Shown here: positions 24,298 to 33,541 of the stretch, piece by piece
Numbering within the stretch: position 1 is the stretch's first letter
Layout of the letters: each line of letters starts with the position of its first letter
Source: Blastocatellia bacterium
Lineage (GTDB): Bacteria > Acidobacteriota > Blastocatellia > UBA7656
DNA length: 64,000 bases
NCBI GenBank assembly: GCA_035275065.1
Contig: DATENM010000158.1
Coordinates: forward strand, 1-64,000
Direction of reading: 5' to 3'
Notes under the pieces: generated by a model
What the model was told of the DNA's origin: nothing
What the model saw: only the letters and a program-made list of their open reading frames with translations
Database searches by the model: none
Made by a program: the position numbers and the translations under genes

Positions 24298-25875
24298 ATG
24301 GCCGAATACATCGTCACCATCGTCACGCTGCTGCCCCTGGTCGGGGCGATCTACCTGGCCGTGATCGGGCGCGGCGAAAAGACAACCGAGAACGATCTAA
24401 AGTGGACGGCGCTGGTCTTTTCGCTTGCCACGTTTATTCTGTCGCTGTCGCTGGCGATTCGTTTCCAGGCGGGCGGCGGCGAGCAATTCAAGACCGACGT
24501 CGAATGGATCACCGCGTTCAAACTGGGCATCCACTACCACGTCGGCGTTGACGGCTTGAGCCTCTGGCTCGTCTTGCTGACGACGCTGCTGGTGCCGCTG
24601 GCGCTGTTGTCTTCGTGGAACTCTATTCACAAACGGCAGCGCGAATTCCTGATCTCGATGCTGGCGCTCGAAACCGGCATGATCGGCGTCTTCGTGGCGA
24701 ATGACCTCTTCCTCTTTTACCTCTACTGGGAAGTGATGCTGGTGCCGATGTATCTGCTGATCGGCATCTGGGGCGGTGAACGGCGCATCTATGCCGCCGT
24801 CAAGTTCGTCATCTATACGGTCGTCGGCTCACTGTTAATGCTGGCAGGCATCATCGCCGTCTACTACGCGCACGGGCAGGCGACCGGCAATTTCACCTTT
24901 GACATTCCGACGATCACCGATGCCGTTCGTACGAGTGCATTGAGTCTAACCCCGGCGACACAGTCATGGATGTTCTGGGCATTCGGCCTGGCGTTCTTTA
25001 TCAAAGTGCCGCTCTTCCCTTTTCATACCTGGCTGCCCGACGCGCACGTCGAAGCGCCGACCGCGGGCTCTGTCATTCTGGCCGGCGTGCTGCTGAAGAT
25101 GGGCACCTATGGTTTGATGCGCTTCAACCTGCCCTTATTCCCCGACGCGGCGCGCGAGTGGGCGCCGTTCATCTGCTTCCTGGCCGTCATCGGCATTATC
25201 TATGGGGCGCTGGTCGCGATGGTGCAGCCTGACCTGAAGAAGCTGGTGGCTTATTCATCGGTCAGCCATCTTGGCTTCGTCGTGCTCGGTATTTTTTCGT
25301 TCACGGATAAAGGCATGCAGGGCGCGCTCTACCAGATGCTCAATCATGGCATCTCGACCGGCGCGCTGTTCGTCATCGTAGGCATGATCTATGACCGCCG
25401 CCACACGCGAATGATCGCCGAATTCGGCGGGCTGGCCAACGTCATGCCGGTCTATTCAACGCTGTTTCTCGTCGTCACGTTGTCGAGCATCGCCTTGCCA
25501 CTGCTGAATGGCTTCGTCGGCGAATTCCTGATCCTGATCGGCACCTATACCTCGACCGTGCTGCCGCAGGCGAAGCTCTATGCGTCAATCGCGGCGGTCG
25601 GCATGATCCTGTCGGCGGTCTATATGCTGTGGATGTACCAGCGGGTAATCTATGGCAAGGTAACGAACCCTGCGAATCTAAAGCTCGCGGACCTGGACCT
25701 CCGCGAAAAGGTCGTGCTGGCGCCGATGATCCTCCTGATCTTCGTGATGGGGATTTATCCGAACCTTTTCCTGGCGCGCAGCAAACAGGCGGTGCAAGAC
25801 ATCAGCGCGCCGTATAACCCGGCGGCAGCGGCCACACCCCGCGCCGGCGCAACCAAGCAACCAGAAGAAAGATAG
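24298..25875 (+). CDS. nuoM: NADH-quinone oxidoreductase subunit M
   Basis: The product has 525 residues, with the NuoM antiporter-like signature YWEVMLVPMYLLIGIWGG, KVPLFPFHTWLPDAHVEAPT and the H-S-HLG segment VAYSSVSHLGFVVLG. Its stop codon is followed directly by the nuoN ATG with no gap, so translation of the two is probably coupled. Confidence 0.97.
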   Translation: MAEYIVTIVTLLPLVGAIYLAVIGRGEKTTENDLKWTALVFSLATFILSLSLAIRFQAGGGEQFKTDVEWITAFKLGIHYHVGVDGLSLWLVLLTTLLVPLALLSSWNSIHKRQREFLISMLALETGMIGVFVANDLFLFYLYWEVMLVPMYLLIGIWGGERRIYAAVKFVIYTVVGSLLMLAGIIAVYYAHGQATGNFTFDIPTITDAVRTSALSLTPATQSWMFWAFGLAFFIKVPLFPFHTWLPDAHVEAPTAGSVILAGVLLKMGTYGLMRFNLPLFPDAAREWAPFICFLAVIGIIYGALVAMVQPDLKKLVAYSSVSHLGFVVLGIFSFTDKGMQGALYQMLNHGISTGALFVIVGMIYDRRHTRMIAEFGGLANVMPVYSTLFLVVTLSSIALPLLNGFVGEFLILIGTYTSTVLPQAKLYASIAAVGMILSAVYMLWMYQRVIYGKVTNPANLKLADLDLREKVVLAPMILLIFVMGIYPNLFLARSKQAVQDISAPYNPAAAATPRAGATKQPEER

Positions 25876-27417
25876 ATGCAACCGAACGACCTGGGAATCA
25901 ACCTTCAAGCCGTCTTGCCGGAAACCATCATCGCGGTGGTCGCCTTCATCATCATGATGGTGGACGCCATCTCGCGGAACATCGAGCGCCGCATTGCCGG
26001 GGCGCTCTCGCTCGTCGGCCTGATTGGCGCGGGGGTCGCGGCGGCGACGCTGTGGAAGCACAACGGCGAGACGTCTTATTCGGGCATGATCATCACGGAT
26101 CACTTCCGGCTGATTTTTGCCTTTGTCTTTTTGATCGTCGCCGTGTTGACGGTGCTGATCTCGATGCGCTGGGTGAAGGAAGAAGAGCTGGCGGTCGGCG
26201 AATACTTCGCGCTGTTGTTGTTCGCGACGACCGGCATGCTGTTCATGTCCGCGGCTAACGACCTGGTGATGATCTTCCTCGGCCTTGAGATTACTTCAAT
26301 CTCTACCTACGTCCTCTGCGGCTATCGTCGCCGCGACCTGCGCTCGAACGAATCGGCGGTCAAGTATTTCATCCTCGGCTCGTTTTCGACGGCCTTCCTG
26401 CTGTTCGGCATCGCCTTCGTTTATGGAGCGACCTACCAGGCGGGCGCAACGCCCGTAGCGACGACGAATTTGCAGATCATCAAAGAGCGCATCGCCTCGG
26501 GCCACATCTTCTCGACTGAGATGTTACTAGCCGGCGCGGCGATGATGATTGTCGGCTTTGGATTCAAAGTCGCCACGGCACCGTTCCATGTCTGGTCGCC
26601 TGACGTTTACGAAGGCGCGCCGACGCCGGTGACCGCTTTCCTGTCGACGGGCTCGAAAGCCGCCGCCTTCGCTTCCTTCACACGCGTCTTTGTGCTGACC
26701 TTTGCGGCAACGCCGTTCATCGCCGCCGCCGGGCCGCTCGCCAACCTGCAACACGCCTGGGTGAATGCGTTAGCGGTGATGGCGATCATGACGATGACCA
26801 TTGGCAATCTGGTGGCGATTGTGCAGAGCAACATCAAGCGAATGTTGGCTTACTCATCCATCGCCCACGCCGGCTATGCGCTGGTCGGCATGATCGCGCT
26901 GGACTGGACGAGCGTGGCGTTTTACATGCTTTCTTACGTCATCATCAACCTCGGCGCTTTCGCCATCATCGAAGTGATTGCGCGGCGCGGCGACCGGCGC
27001 ACAGAGATTGCCGACTACCAGGGCATCGGCTTTCAATCGCTCGGCCTGGCGACGGCGCTCTCGTTATTCCTGCTCAGTCTTGCGGGCATTCCTTTAACGG
27101 GGGGCTTCATGTCGAAGCTGCTGGTCTTCAAAGCCGCGTGGGCCGCAGGCTCGCAGACCAACAACTCGCTGCTGCACTGGGTAGTGATCGTCGGCGTCGT
27201 TAACAGCGCGATTTCATGGTACTACTACTTGCGTGTGGTTGTTGCCATGTTCTTTGCCGAGCCCGCAACCGGGTACGTGAAGCCGCGCGTTTCGCGCTCA
27301 GTAGTGGCCGCCCTTGTGCTGGCCATCCTCGGCACGCTTTACCTGGGCGTGCTGCCGGGTCGCGTGTTGACGACGCTCGACAAAGCACGCTCGCAGGTCA
27401 GCACAGCGAAGCGCTGA
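25876..27417 (+). CDS. nuoN: NADH-quinone oxidoreductase subunit N
   Basis: The product has 513 residues, the third antiporter-like subunit, with FLGLEITSISTYVLCGYRR, KVATAPFHVWSPDVYEGAPT and LAYSSIAHAGYALVG. It ends the nuo operon; the next gene starts 5 bp after its stop and is probably read from the same transcript. Confidence 0.97.
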   Translation: MQPNDLGINLQAVLPETIIAVVAFIIMMVDAISRNIERRIAGALSLVGLIGAGVAAATLWKHNGETSYSGMIITDHFRLIFAFVFLIVAVLTVLISMRWVKEEELAVGEYFALLLFATTGMLFMSAANDLVMIFLGLEITSISTYVLCGYRRRDLRSNESAVKYFILGSFSTAFLLFGIAFVYGATYQAGATPVATTNLQIIKERIASGHIFSTEMLLAGAAMMIVGFGFKVATAPFHVWSPDVYEGAPTPVTAFLSTGSKAAAFASFTRVFVLTFAATPFIAAAGPLANLQHAWVNALAVMAIMTMTIGNLVAIVQSNIKRMLAYSSIAHAGYALVGMIALDWTSVAFYMLSYVIINLGAFAIIEVIARRGDRRTEIADYQGIGFQSLGLATALSLFLLSLAGIPLTGGFMSKLLVFKAAWAAGSQTNNSLLHWVVIVGVVNSAISWYYYLRVVVAMFFAEPATGYVKPRVSRSVVAALVLAILGTLYLGVLPGRVLTTLDKARSQVSTAKR

Positions 27418-27421
27418 GCCT

Positions 27422-27964
27422 ATGGGATCGAACACCGACAAGGTCGAATCGCTCACCGGCCGCGCCGCCCGCTCTGCTCGCGCTGTCAAAGCCGAAGATA
27501 TCGTCGCCGAGATTTCCCGCCAGCTCAAAGACCAGTCGATCACGGCAATCTACCAAAGCCGAGTGCTGTCGCAACGGACGCGGCAGTATGAGCTTAAAGC
27601 CTCGATCAAGAAGGCAGAGGTCGAAGTCCTGCATACGCTACTGGGCATCGAGTTAAAGATCGGCAATCGCCGGCTGCTCTGCCCGGACCTGGCGACGGCG
27701 CGCTACTTGGCCATCTTCGCTCGCGTCGGCTGCGAAGTCATCGCCGTCCCCTATGACATCACGCAGATTTCACGGCTCGCCGACGAGCTGGAATCGAGCT
27801 GGCAGCGGATGCTGTTACTGGTCGAACATTTCGCCGTGGGTCGCAGCGACCGCTTGCGCGCCACCATTAAACGAAAGTTGATCGAGCGCACCCGCGGCGA
27901 GATTCGCGACCTTGGGGCCGGCACACGGTTCCCGCTGTTCAACCAAAAGACGAAGCAACGCTGA
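27422..27964 (+). CDS. Conserved-looking protein of unknown function, downstream of nuoN
   Basis: The product has 180 residues, mostly helical and basic, without membrane segment or signal peptide. A central segment HTLLGIELKIGNRRLLCPDL and ARVGCEVIAVPYDITQISRL looks like a small alpha/beta unit of nucleotide- or nuclease-fold proteins, but no motif is decisive. It starts 5 bp after nuoN and 23 bp before the peroxiredoxin, so it sits in the same transcription unit. Product family not recognised. Confidence 0.55.
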   Translation: MGSNTDKVESLTGRAARSARAVKAEDIVAEISRQLKDQSITAIYQSRVLSQRTRQYELKASIKKAEVEVLHTLLGIELKIGNRRLLCPDLATARYLAIFARVGCEVIAVPYDITQISRLADELESSWQRMLLLVEHFAVGRSDRLRATIKRKLIERTRGEIRDLGAGTRFPLFNQKTKQR

Positions 27965-27986
27965 AGGCAGAAGGGGTGAATCAACG

Positions 27987-28472
27987 ATGAGCGCAGCAGG
28001 CAATCAACCCAACCGGGGCAGCCGTGTAGGCGATACGGCGCCGGATTTCACACTCCCTGATGGCAATGATCAAACGTGGCGGTTGGAGGATCATCGTGGT
28101 CAGGTCGTGGCCTTGATCTTTTACCCGAAAGACGAAACGCCAGTCTGCACCAAGCAGATGTGCAGCATGCGCGACCGCTGGACGGATTATCAAACGACGG
28201 GCGCCGAGGTTGCCGCCATCTCGGTCGGCAGCGTCGAATCGCACAAAGAGTTTGCCAAGCATCACGGTCTGCCACAGACCTTGCTTGCCGACGAGCGCGG
28301 CGAGGTCACAAAGCTCTACGAGGTGAAATCGCTGCTCGGCGGCTCGCAGCGCGCCGTCTTCGTCATCGATCCGCAGGGCGTCATTCGTTACCGCAAGTCC
28401 GTGCTGCCAATCTTCCGCCCCGACGACGATGAAGTGATCGCCGCGATCCGAGAAGCCGCCGGCGGCAATTGA
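27987..28472 (+). CDS. bcp: Peroxiredoxin (BCP/AhpC-TSA type)
   Basis: The product has 161 residues with a thioredoxin fold. The peroxidatic Cys54 is in PKDETPVCTKQMC, with Cys59 five residues later, the arrangement of atypical two-Cys BCP/PrxQ enzymes. It reduces hydroperoxides with thioredoxin-type donors in the cytoplasm. ATG at 27987 is chosen for the upstream AAGGGG and the family-like GDTAPDFTLPD close to the N-terminus; a longer frame from 27912 overlaps the previous gene and is not family-like. Confidence 0.92.
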   Translation: MSAAGNQPNRGSRVGDTAPDFTLPDGNDQTWRLEDHRGQVVALIFYPKDETPVCTKQMCSMRDRWTDYQTTGAEVAAISVGSVESHKEFAKHHGLPQTLLADERGEVTKLYEVKSLLGGSQRAVFVIDPQGVIRYRKSVLPIFRPDDDEVIAAIREAAGGN

Positions 28473-28480
28473 GGGTTTAG

Positions 28481-29149
28481 CTATACGCCGAGGCGATCCG
28501 CAAGCTCGGTAAGATTGCTAACCTCAATCGTCGGCAGCGGCCCGCCATGGTCCGGCTGCTCACCTTTGCGATTCACCCAGGCGACGGGAATGTCGAGAGC
28601 GCTCGCCGGCAGCACGTCGTGAAAATAACTTTGCGCGGCGTGTAGCCAACGCGCTTCGCCAGCGCGCCACCGGGCCTCGATGAAATGGCCATGCGATGGC
28701 TTATAAGAGCCGACCTGTTCAGCGGTGACTATCAAATCAAAGCGCACAGTAAAATGTTTCCGCGTCGCCGTCAGCAAGTCGTCGTCCACGTTCGATAGAA
28801 TCCCCAGCCGAAAACGTTTCACCAGTCGCTCAAGCGCCGCGTTCGTGTCTGCAAACGGCGGCCATGTCGGCAAGCTCTCAGCGAGAAACCCGGCGCGCTC
28901 AGGCGCAATCGGCAACCCCAGCCGCGACGCGACCCGCTGTGCAGTCCGGTTCAGCACGTCACGGTATGGGCGGAAGGCTTCGGATTCGACCGCCGGCTCT
29001 TCCGCGTGATAGGCCGCGATGATCGTCGCGGCGTCAAGCGCCCTGCCATTCCTTTTCGCTTCACGTTGGAAGGCGCGGCTGATTCCCTTCTCCCAATCGA
29101 TCAGGGTGCCGTAACAATCAAAGGTGATCAGGTCAAAAGCCAGGCTCAT
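28481..29149 (-). CDS. HAD hydrolase, haloacid dehalogenase type II-like
   Basis: The product has 222 residues. Asp11 in TFDCYGTLIDWE is the nucleophile, LSNVDDDL carries the second motif and KPSHGHF the conserved Lys. This is the layout of L-2-haloacid dehalogenase/epoxide-hydrolase-type HAD enzymes; dehalogenation or phosphatase action cannot be told apart. Its ATG overlaps the stop of the upstream gene in an ATGA tetranucleotide, so translation is coupled. Confidence 0.87.
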   Translation of the reverse strand: MSLAFDLITFDCYGTLIDWEKGISRAFQREAKRNGRALDAATIIAAYHAEEPAVESEAFRPYRDVLNRTAQRVASRLGLPIAPERAGFLAESLPTWPPFADTNAALERLVKRFRLGILSNVDDDLLTATRKHFTVRFDLIVTAEQVGSYKPSHGHFIEARWRAGEARWLHAAQSYFHDVLPASALDIPVAWVNRKGEQPDHGGPLPTIEVSNLTELADRLGV

Positions 29150-29877
29150 GGTTGATTCACCGCCTCGTAGAGCGAGCGCCATGACGCATGGAGCAACTCA
29201 TCAATCTTCGACCAGTCGGCCTCTGTGACGCCGCCCGACGCCGCCTTGTCGTCGCGGATCGTCATGGCTTCGGCGCGCAATCGCCCATGTTCCATGAATC
29301 GTTCAGCGGGCATCTGGTAAATCTCGGCGGGCAATTCGGCGAGCGAGCGCGCCAGGTCACCCGGCGCGCGCTGCTGGCGCTCGCGGTGGATGATCCACCA
29401 TTCCAGCTCTAGCCGCGCAGCGCGATCTACATCGAACGAGATGTCACCCACTTCGCGGATGCGTTGATAGAACTTCACCAGGTAAGGCAGGGCGCGCTCA
29501 TACTCTGCGCGGTTGTGCCCGTCCTTGAACACGAAAGCGGCTCTGGCAGCCTGATACGCGACGGCGTTCGAGCGAATGTAAGGCAGGTTGTACTGTGTTC
29601 GCAGCAACTCGGACAGCTCGTTGAAAAGCTTCACCTGCTTGCGGTCGTAATATGACCGCCACATTGCCGTCTCAAGTCGCGCCACTTCGTCGGCGTCGAA
29701 ACGGCGCAGCTTAGTCGAGCGCGGCCCATAGAGATCGAACAGGCTATAAGCGATAACGAGCGCGATGATGGCCGCCACCACCCATTTGATTTTCGAGCGC
29801 TTGCCCCTGGGCTTCGCCGCCTGGGGCGAATCCTGTCGCGTTAGCTCAGGTTGTTCTTTTGTTGATGCGCTGGTCAT
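29146..29877 (-). CDS. Single-pass membrane protein of unknown function
   Basis: The product has 243 residues: a basic proline-containing N-terminus, one membrane helix (about residues 32-50, VVAAIIALVIAYSLFDLY) and a helical extracytoplasmic domain rich in Trp, Arg and Glu. ATG at 29877 is used; further codons upstream run into a palindromic repeat. Translationally coupled to the HAD gene downstream by ATGA overlap. No family recognised. Confidence 0.65.
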   Translation of the reverse strand: MTSASTKEQPELTRQDSPQAAKPRGKRSKIKWVVAAIIALVIAYSLFDLYGPRSTKLRRFDADEVARLETAMWRSYYDRKQVKLFNELSELLRTQYNLPYIRSNAVAYQAARAAFVFKDGHNRAEYERALPYLVKFYQRIREVGDISFDVDRAARLELEWWIIHRERQQRAPGDLARSLAELPAEIYQMPAERFMEHGRLRAEAMTIRDDKAASGGVTEADWSKIDELLHASWRSLYEAVNQP

Positions 29878-29889
29878 ATTGATTCTGAC

Positions 29890-29947
29890 GTAGCGCCAGG
29901 CGGTTAGCTTGCGCAACACTCGGCGCAAGCTAACCGCCTGGCGCTAC
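29890..29947. repeat. REP-like hairpin, copy 3
   Basis: A perfect inverted repeat with 25-bp arms (29890-29914 and 29923-29947) around the loop AACACTCG. The inner core GTTAGCTTGCGC is shared with the other copies; the outer arm differs, but on both sides in a paired way. It fills most of the gap between the amidohydrolase stop and the start of the next gene. Confidence 0.92.
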
Positions 29948-29954
29948 ATTTCAC

Positions 29955-32015
29955 TTATGGTTTGAACCCGACACTCGTCCACAAGTCAGCCGGATTAAAG
30001 ACACGCCCGGCGGCGACCACCCACCTTACGTTGCGAATGTTGCTGATGGATTGCAGCGGGTCGCCTTCAATAAGAATCATGTCGGCGCGTTTGCCGGCTT
30101 CGACGGTGCCGACATCATTGTCCATCTTCATCAAGCGCGCCGGGACTATGGTTGCTGCCTGAATCGCTTCCATTGGCGTGAAGCCGGCTTTGACATAAAG
30201 CTCGATCTCGCGGTGCAGGCTGTGGCCGGGTACTGCCTGATCTGTGCCGGCGATGATTGGAATACCGGCGCGGTGCAGCGCGCCGATGGTCGCAAGCCAC
30301 GTCTCGTAGGTCGCCTTTGCCTGCTCGGCAGCCGCGGGCGGCTGTCCCGTGTTGTTTAGCGGCCCGGCCAGTTCCGGGGCCACACGGGCGATGCCCGGCT
30401 CGAAGGTCGCCACCGGCACGTTCGCAGGGTGGAGGATCAGCTCCATCAGCGCCATCGTCGGGTCTACAACCGTGTGATGATCCTTAAAGAATTGCAGCGT
30501 CTTTTGCGCCTCTGGCGAGTCGAAGTTAATCGGCGTCCCCGGCTTCTGGTCTTTGGCCCGCAGCACAGGCGTCAGGTATTGGATGTGATTGATTTGATCC
30601 ATGCCGGCTTCGACGGCCTGCACGGCGTTGATGCCGTTTGGCACATGGCCGGTGACCGTCAAGCCTTGCCTGTGAGCTTCATCACAAATAGCTTTCAAGA
30701 CGTCGAGCTTGATCGAGCTATAAATTTTAATCTGATTGAAGCGCGCGTTTTTATAGCGGGTCACGACTTCGCGCGCCTGTTCGGGCGTATTCACACGAAT
30801 GACACCGAGCGCCGAGCGGCTGTCGCCGTCCACAATCCCCGCGAGCAACATTCGCGGCCCGAGCCCACGGCCCCAATAAATGGCGTCGCGCACAGCGGTG
30901 ATGAACTCAAACTCGTTGCCGACATCGCGCACGGTCGTCACGCCCGCCGCCAGGTAGATCGGCCCCCACTCGACCTGCTCGTAATGCGCGTGCATATCCC
31001 AGAGGCCGGGCAGCATCGTCTTGCCCCGCACATCGATGACCGTCGCCTTCGGCGGTATCTTAACTTTGCCACGCGGCCCGGCAGCGATGATGCGCTCGCC
31101 TTCGACGACCACCACGGAATCGGCCACAGGAGCCGCTCCTGTGCCATCAATCAAGGTCGCGCCGGTGAAGGCGAAGCCGCCCCGGCGCTTCAGGCCAAAG
31201 CGCGTGGCCAGGGTCGAGAGCCCGGCCATGCCATCTTCAGCCGCTTTCTTGACGAAGACCGGCAGCGCCGCTTCGTAGCCTTCGCGGATCGCCTCGAAGT
31301 GATCGAACTCGGCATCAACACAAACGGTGGCGATCAGGTTTCTGGCGGCATCGAACCACAATGATTCGCGGCCCCAGATGACGCCGCCGATGCTGTAACG
31401 GTCCAGCTCAACGCGCTTGCCGTCTGCTTCAATCATGTCCTTGCCGCGAAACTGAATCGTGACTTCACCGCCCGGCAGCGTCTTAAGCGCGCCCTTGCCG
31501 CCCGTGGTCGCCCAGTAGCGAACCATCATCATCTGCACGGCAACCGGCGCATAGCCGCTAATCGTAAAGTAGTGGCCGGTCGCCTCCGCTTCGCGCGTCT
31601 GATTGCCTTCGCGGATCTTCGCCGTGCTGCCGGTGACTTCGACCGTCGTGTCAATGTCGGAGAGCCGCGATGTCTTGCCTTTGATTTCGTAGGCCAGCGG
31701 CGTCAGGTCTTGCCGTGTGCGCAGCGTTGCCTGTAGCGGCACAGGGGAGCCGCGATCCGTGAACTTGAACTCGCTTTTGGTTACCAGCGCATCGCCGTCG
31801 CGGGTGACTTCATAGCTTTCTTCGCCAATCGCCTGTTGAAATTTATGGAGACGGAACTTGCCGCTTTCCAGCGGCGGCGGCGTGTTTTGCGCCGGCGGCT
31901 TGAAGGCATCCGCCGTTGGCAAGTTGAATAATAAGAAGCCGAGGAGAAGGCTGATCAGTGCCGCCTGTCTGAAAAGAGCCAGGCGACGGTTTAGATGCGG
32001 ACGTGAAGCGAGCAT
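29955..32015 (-). CDS. Secreted amidohydrolase (imidazolonepropionase-like)
   Basis: The product has 686 residues. A signal peptide (ALISLLLGFLLFNLPTADA) is followed by a beta-rich N-terminal domain of about 250 residues and a metal-dependent amidohydrolase barrel: DMHAHYE (first metal His pair), QIKIYSS (Lys), TGHVPNG and NHIQYL (His ligands), and AGTDQAVPGHS (Asp). Such enzymes hydrolyse cyclic amides or Xaa-Pro-type peptides. AGGAAAGGA precedes the ATG at 32015. It follows the P1 peptidase gene by 81 bp in the same direction, so a peptide-degrading pair is plausible. Confidence 0.85.
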   Translation of the reverse strand: MLASRPHLNRRLALFRQAALISLLLGFLLFNLPTADAFKPPAQNTPPPLESGKFRLHKFQQAIGEESYEVTRDGDALVTKSEFKFTDRGSPVPLQATLRTRQDLTPLAYEIKGKTSRLSDIDTTVEVTGSTAKIREGNQTREAEATGHYFTISGYAPVAVQMMMVRYWATTGGKGALKTLPGGEVTIQFRGKDMIEADGKRVELDRYSIGGVIWGRESLWFDAARNLIATVCVDAEFDHFEAIREGYEAALPVFVKKAAEDGMAGLSTLATRFGLKRRGGFAFTGATLIDGTGAAPVADSVVVVEGERIIAAGPRGKVKIPPKATVIDVRGKTMLPGLWDMHAHYEQVEWGPIYLAAGVTTVRDVGNEFEFITAVRDAIYWGRGLGPRMLLAGIVDGDSRSALGVIRVNTPEQAREVVTRYKNARFNQIKIYSSIKLDVLKAICDEAHRQGLTVTGHVPNGINAVQAVEAGMDQINHIQYLTPVLRAKDQKPGTPINFDSPEAQKTLQFFKDHHTVVDPTMALMELILHPANVPVATFEPGIARVAPELAGPLNNTGQPPAAAEQAKATYETWLATIGALHRAGIPIIAGTDQAVPGHSLHREIELYVKAGFTPMEAIQAATIVPARLMKMDNDVGTVEAGKRADMILIEGDPLQSISNIRNVRWVVAAGRVFNPADLWTSVGFKP

Positions 32016-32096
32016 AGAATTCCTTTCCTGAGACGAATTGTTTATACCACGTTCCGAGTAGCGAAGCACAATTTCGACCGACGCAATCTGAACCAA

Positions 32097-33320
32097 TCAA
32101 CGGATCAGGTTGTATCGCCGAAGCACCTCGATGGTGCGGTCAAGCGGCAGCGCCTCAACCGTGTGGCCGCGCCCGCTTGTCGTCGTGGCGCGAAACAGCG
32201 AGTTGATGATGGCTTCTTCGGCGGCTTCGATAACCGCTTCAAAAAGCGGCGAGAGCGCGTCGTTAGCGAGGAGTCTCTGGTCACGTAGCGAGCCCGTTAT
32301 CGGTTTGACGCGCAGTTCGGACGCGACCGAAAAAGCGATGGCATAATCGCCGCTGCCGTTTGAGCCGGACGAGCCCGTGCGCGCCACCCCCATCATCGAA
32401 CGCGCTGCAAGCCGTTTCAGATTGCGATGATCTACGGGTGCGTCCGTCGCAATGACAATCATTATCGAGCCATCGGCCCTGTCCGCCGAAACCTCCGCAT
32501 CAGAGGCAAGCCGCTTATTATTCGACGGGCCTTCGAGCTGGTCTTTGAGGTAGTATCGGCCCAGCTCGCGGCCCACGGGAGCGCCGCCAATCGTCAGCAC
32601 ACCGCCGAAGTTCGATTGCACGAGCACGCCAACGGTGTAGCCGCCGAGCTGTGCCGGCAACCGACGCGAAGCGGTGCCGATGCCGCCTTTCCATCCAAAC
32701 GCCACCGTTCCCGTACCGGCGCCGACTGCGCCTTCGTCAACCGCGCCACCCTTCGCATTTTTAATTGCGCTCACTACGTCATCGCGCGTCACCGGGCGAG
32801 AGCGAATGTCGTTCAAGTAACCGTCGTTGGTTTCGCCGACAAGGGGGTTGATCGATTGCACATCTTCGTTGCCCGGCAACGCCAGCATGTAATCGATGAC
32901 CGCGTCAGCAACGCGCGGCACGTTCAAGGTTGAGGTCAACAGGATGGGAGTCTCGATTTCGCCAAGCTCGTTCACCTGTGTCGAGCCCGCAAGCTTGCCG
33001 AAAGCGTTGCCGATGAAGACGGCGCCCGGAACCTTTTCGCGGAAGAGGTTCCCGCCGTGCGGCAGAATCGCGGTGACGCCAGTGCGGATGTTGTCACCGC
33101 GGCTGACGGTCGTTTGTCCGACCGTGACGCCGGCCACATCAGTTATGGCGTTGAGCGGCCCTGTCGGCAGGACACCGATGCGCAGGCCGACATCGCGGGC
33201 GCGGGGTCGTTCGTTCTTTTGCATAACCGTCGCAGGCGCTGTCAGGCTGAAGAGAACCGCAAAAACAATCGCTTTCAAAATGACCTCGAAGATTACTGCT
33301 GATTTATTGCAGTCCATCAT
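32097..33320 (-). CDS. P1 family aminopeptidase (DmpA-like), secreted
   Basis: The product has 407 residues. A hydrophobic leader (about 10-30) is followed by a DmpA/L-aminopeptidase fold. GAVGAGTGTVAFGWKGGIG and the segment DGSIMIVIATDAPVDHRN are characteristic; the Gly-Ser there is the expected autocleavage site, with Ser becoming the nucleophile of the beta chain. RTGSSGSNGSGDYAIAFS follows. It releases N-terminal residues from peptides. It is divergent from the PilB-like gene and lies upstream of the amidohydrolase in one direction. Confidence 0.88.
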   Translation of the reverse strand: MMDCNKSAVIFEVILKAIVFAVLFSLTAPATVMQKNERPRARDVGLRIGVLPTGPLNAITDVAGVTVGQTTVSRGDNIRTGVTAILPHGGNLFREKVPGAVFIGNAFGKLAGSTQVNELGEIETPILLTSTLNVPRVADAVIDYMLALPGNEDVQSINPLVGETNDGYLNDIRSRPVTRDDVVSAIKNAKGGAVDEGAVGAGTGTVAFGWKGGIGTASRRLPAQLGGYTVGVLVQSNFGGVLTIGGAPVGRELGRYYLKDQLEGPSNNKRLASDAEVSADRADGSIMIVIATDAPVDHRNLKRLAARSMMGVARTGSSGSNGSGDYAIAFSVASELRVKPITGSLRDQRLLANDALSPLFEAVIEAAEEAIINSLFRATTTSGRGHTVEALPLDRTIEVLRRYNLIR

Positions 33321-33381
33321 TTATCATTTCACCGCAGACATTTCAATTTTAGATTTTCATGGCTTGGCGCTTCGCGCCGGC

Positions 33382-33535
33382 GATTTTGGATTTTAGATTG
33401 CCGGACGTGGGACCCGCCATAATTTAGAACCCCGCCCCATCTGTCCCCGTCGCGCCCCTGTTTGTTGTTGGACCTGGCTTCACTGGCGGAGATGGCCGCC
33501 GATGAATCCAAAATCCAAAATCGGAAATCCAAAAT
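33382..33535. repeat. A/T-rich inverted and direct repeats between P1 peptidase and PilB-like gene
   Basis: GATTTTGGATTTTAGATT (33382-33399) is nearly the reverse complement of AATCCAAAATCCAAAATC (33505-33522), and a further direct copy AATCCAAAATC follows within a few bases. The 220-bp gap also holds the divergent promoters, which I could not place. The repeats look like slippage-type intergenic sequence. Confidence 0.55.
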
Positions 33536-33541
33536 CGGCAT

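Noticed and set aside
30429..31364. 311-codon open frame on the plus strand
   Set aside because: It lies antisense to the amidohydrolase, which has clear family motifs; no recognisable protein features.
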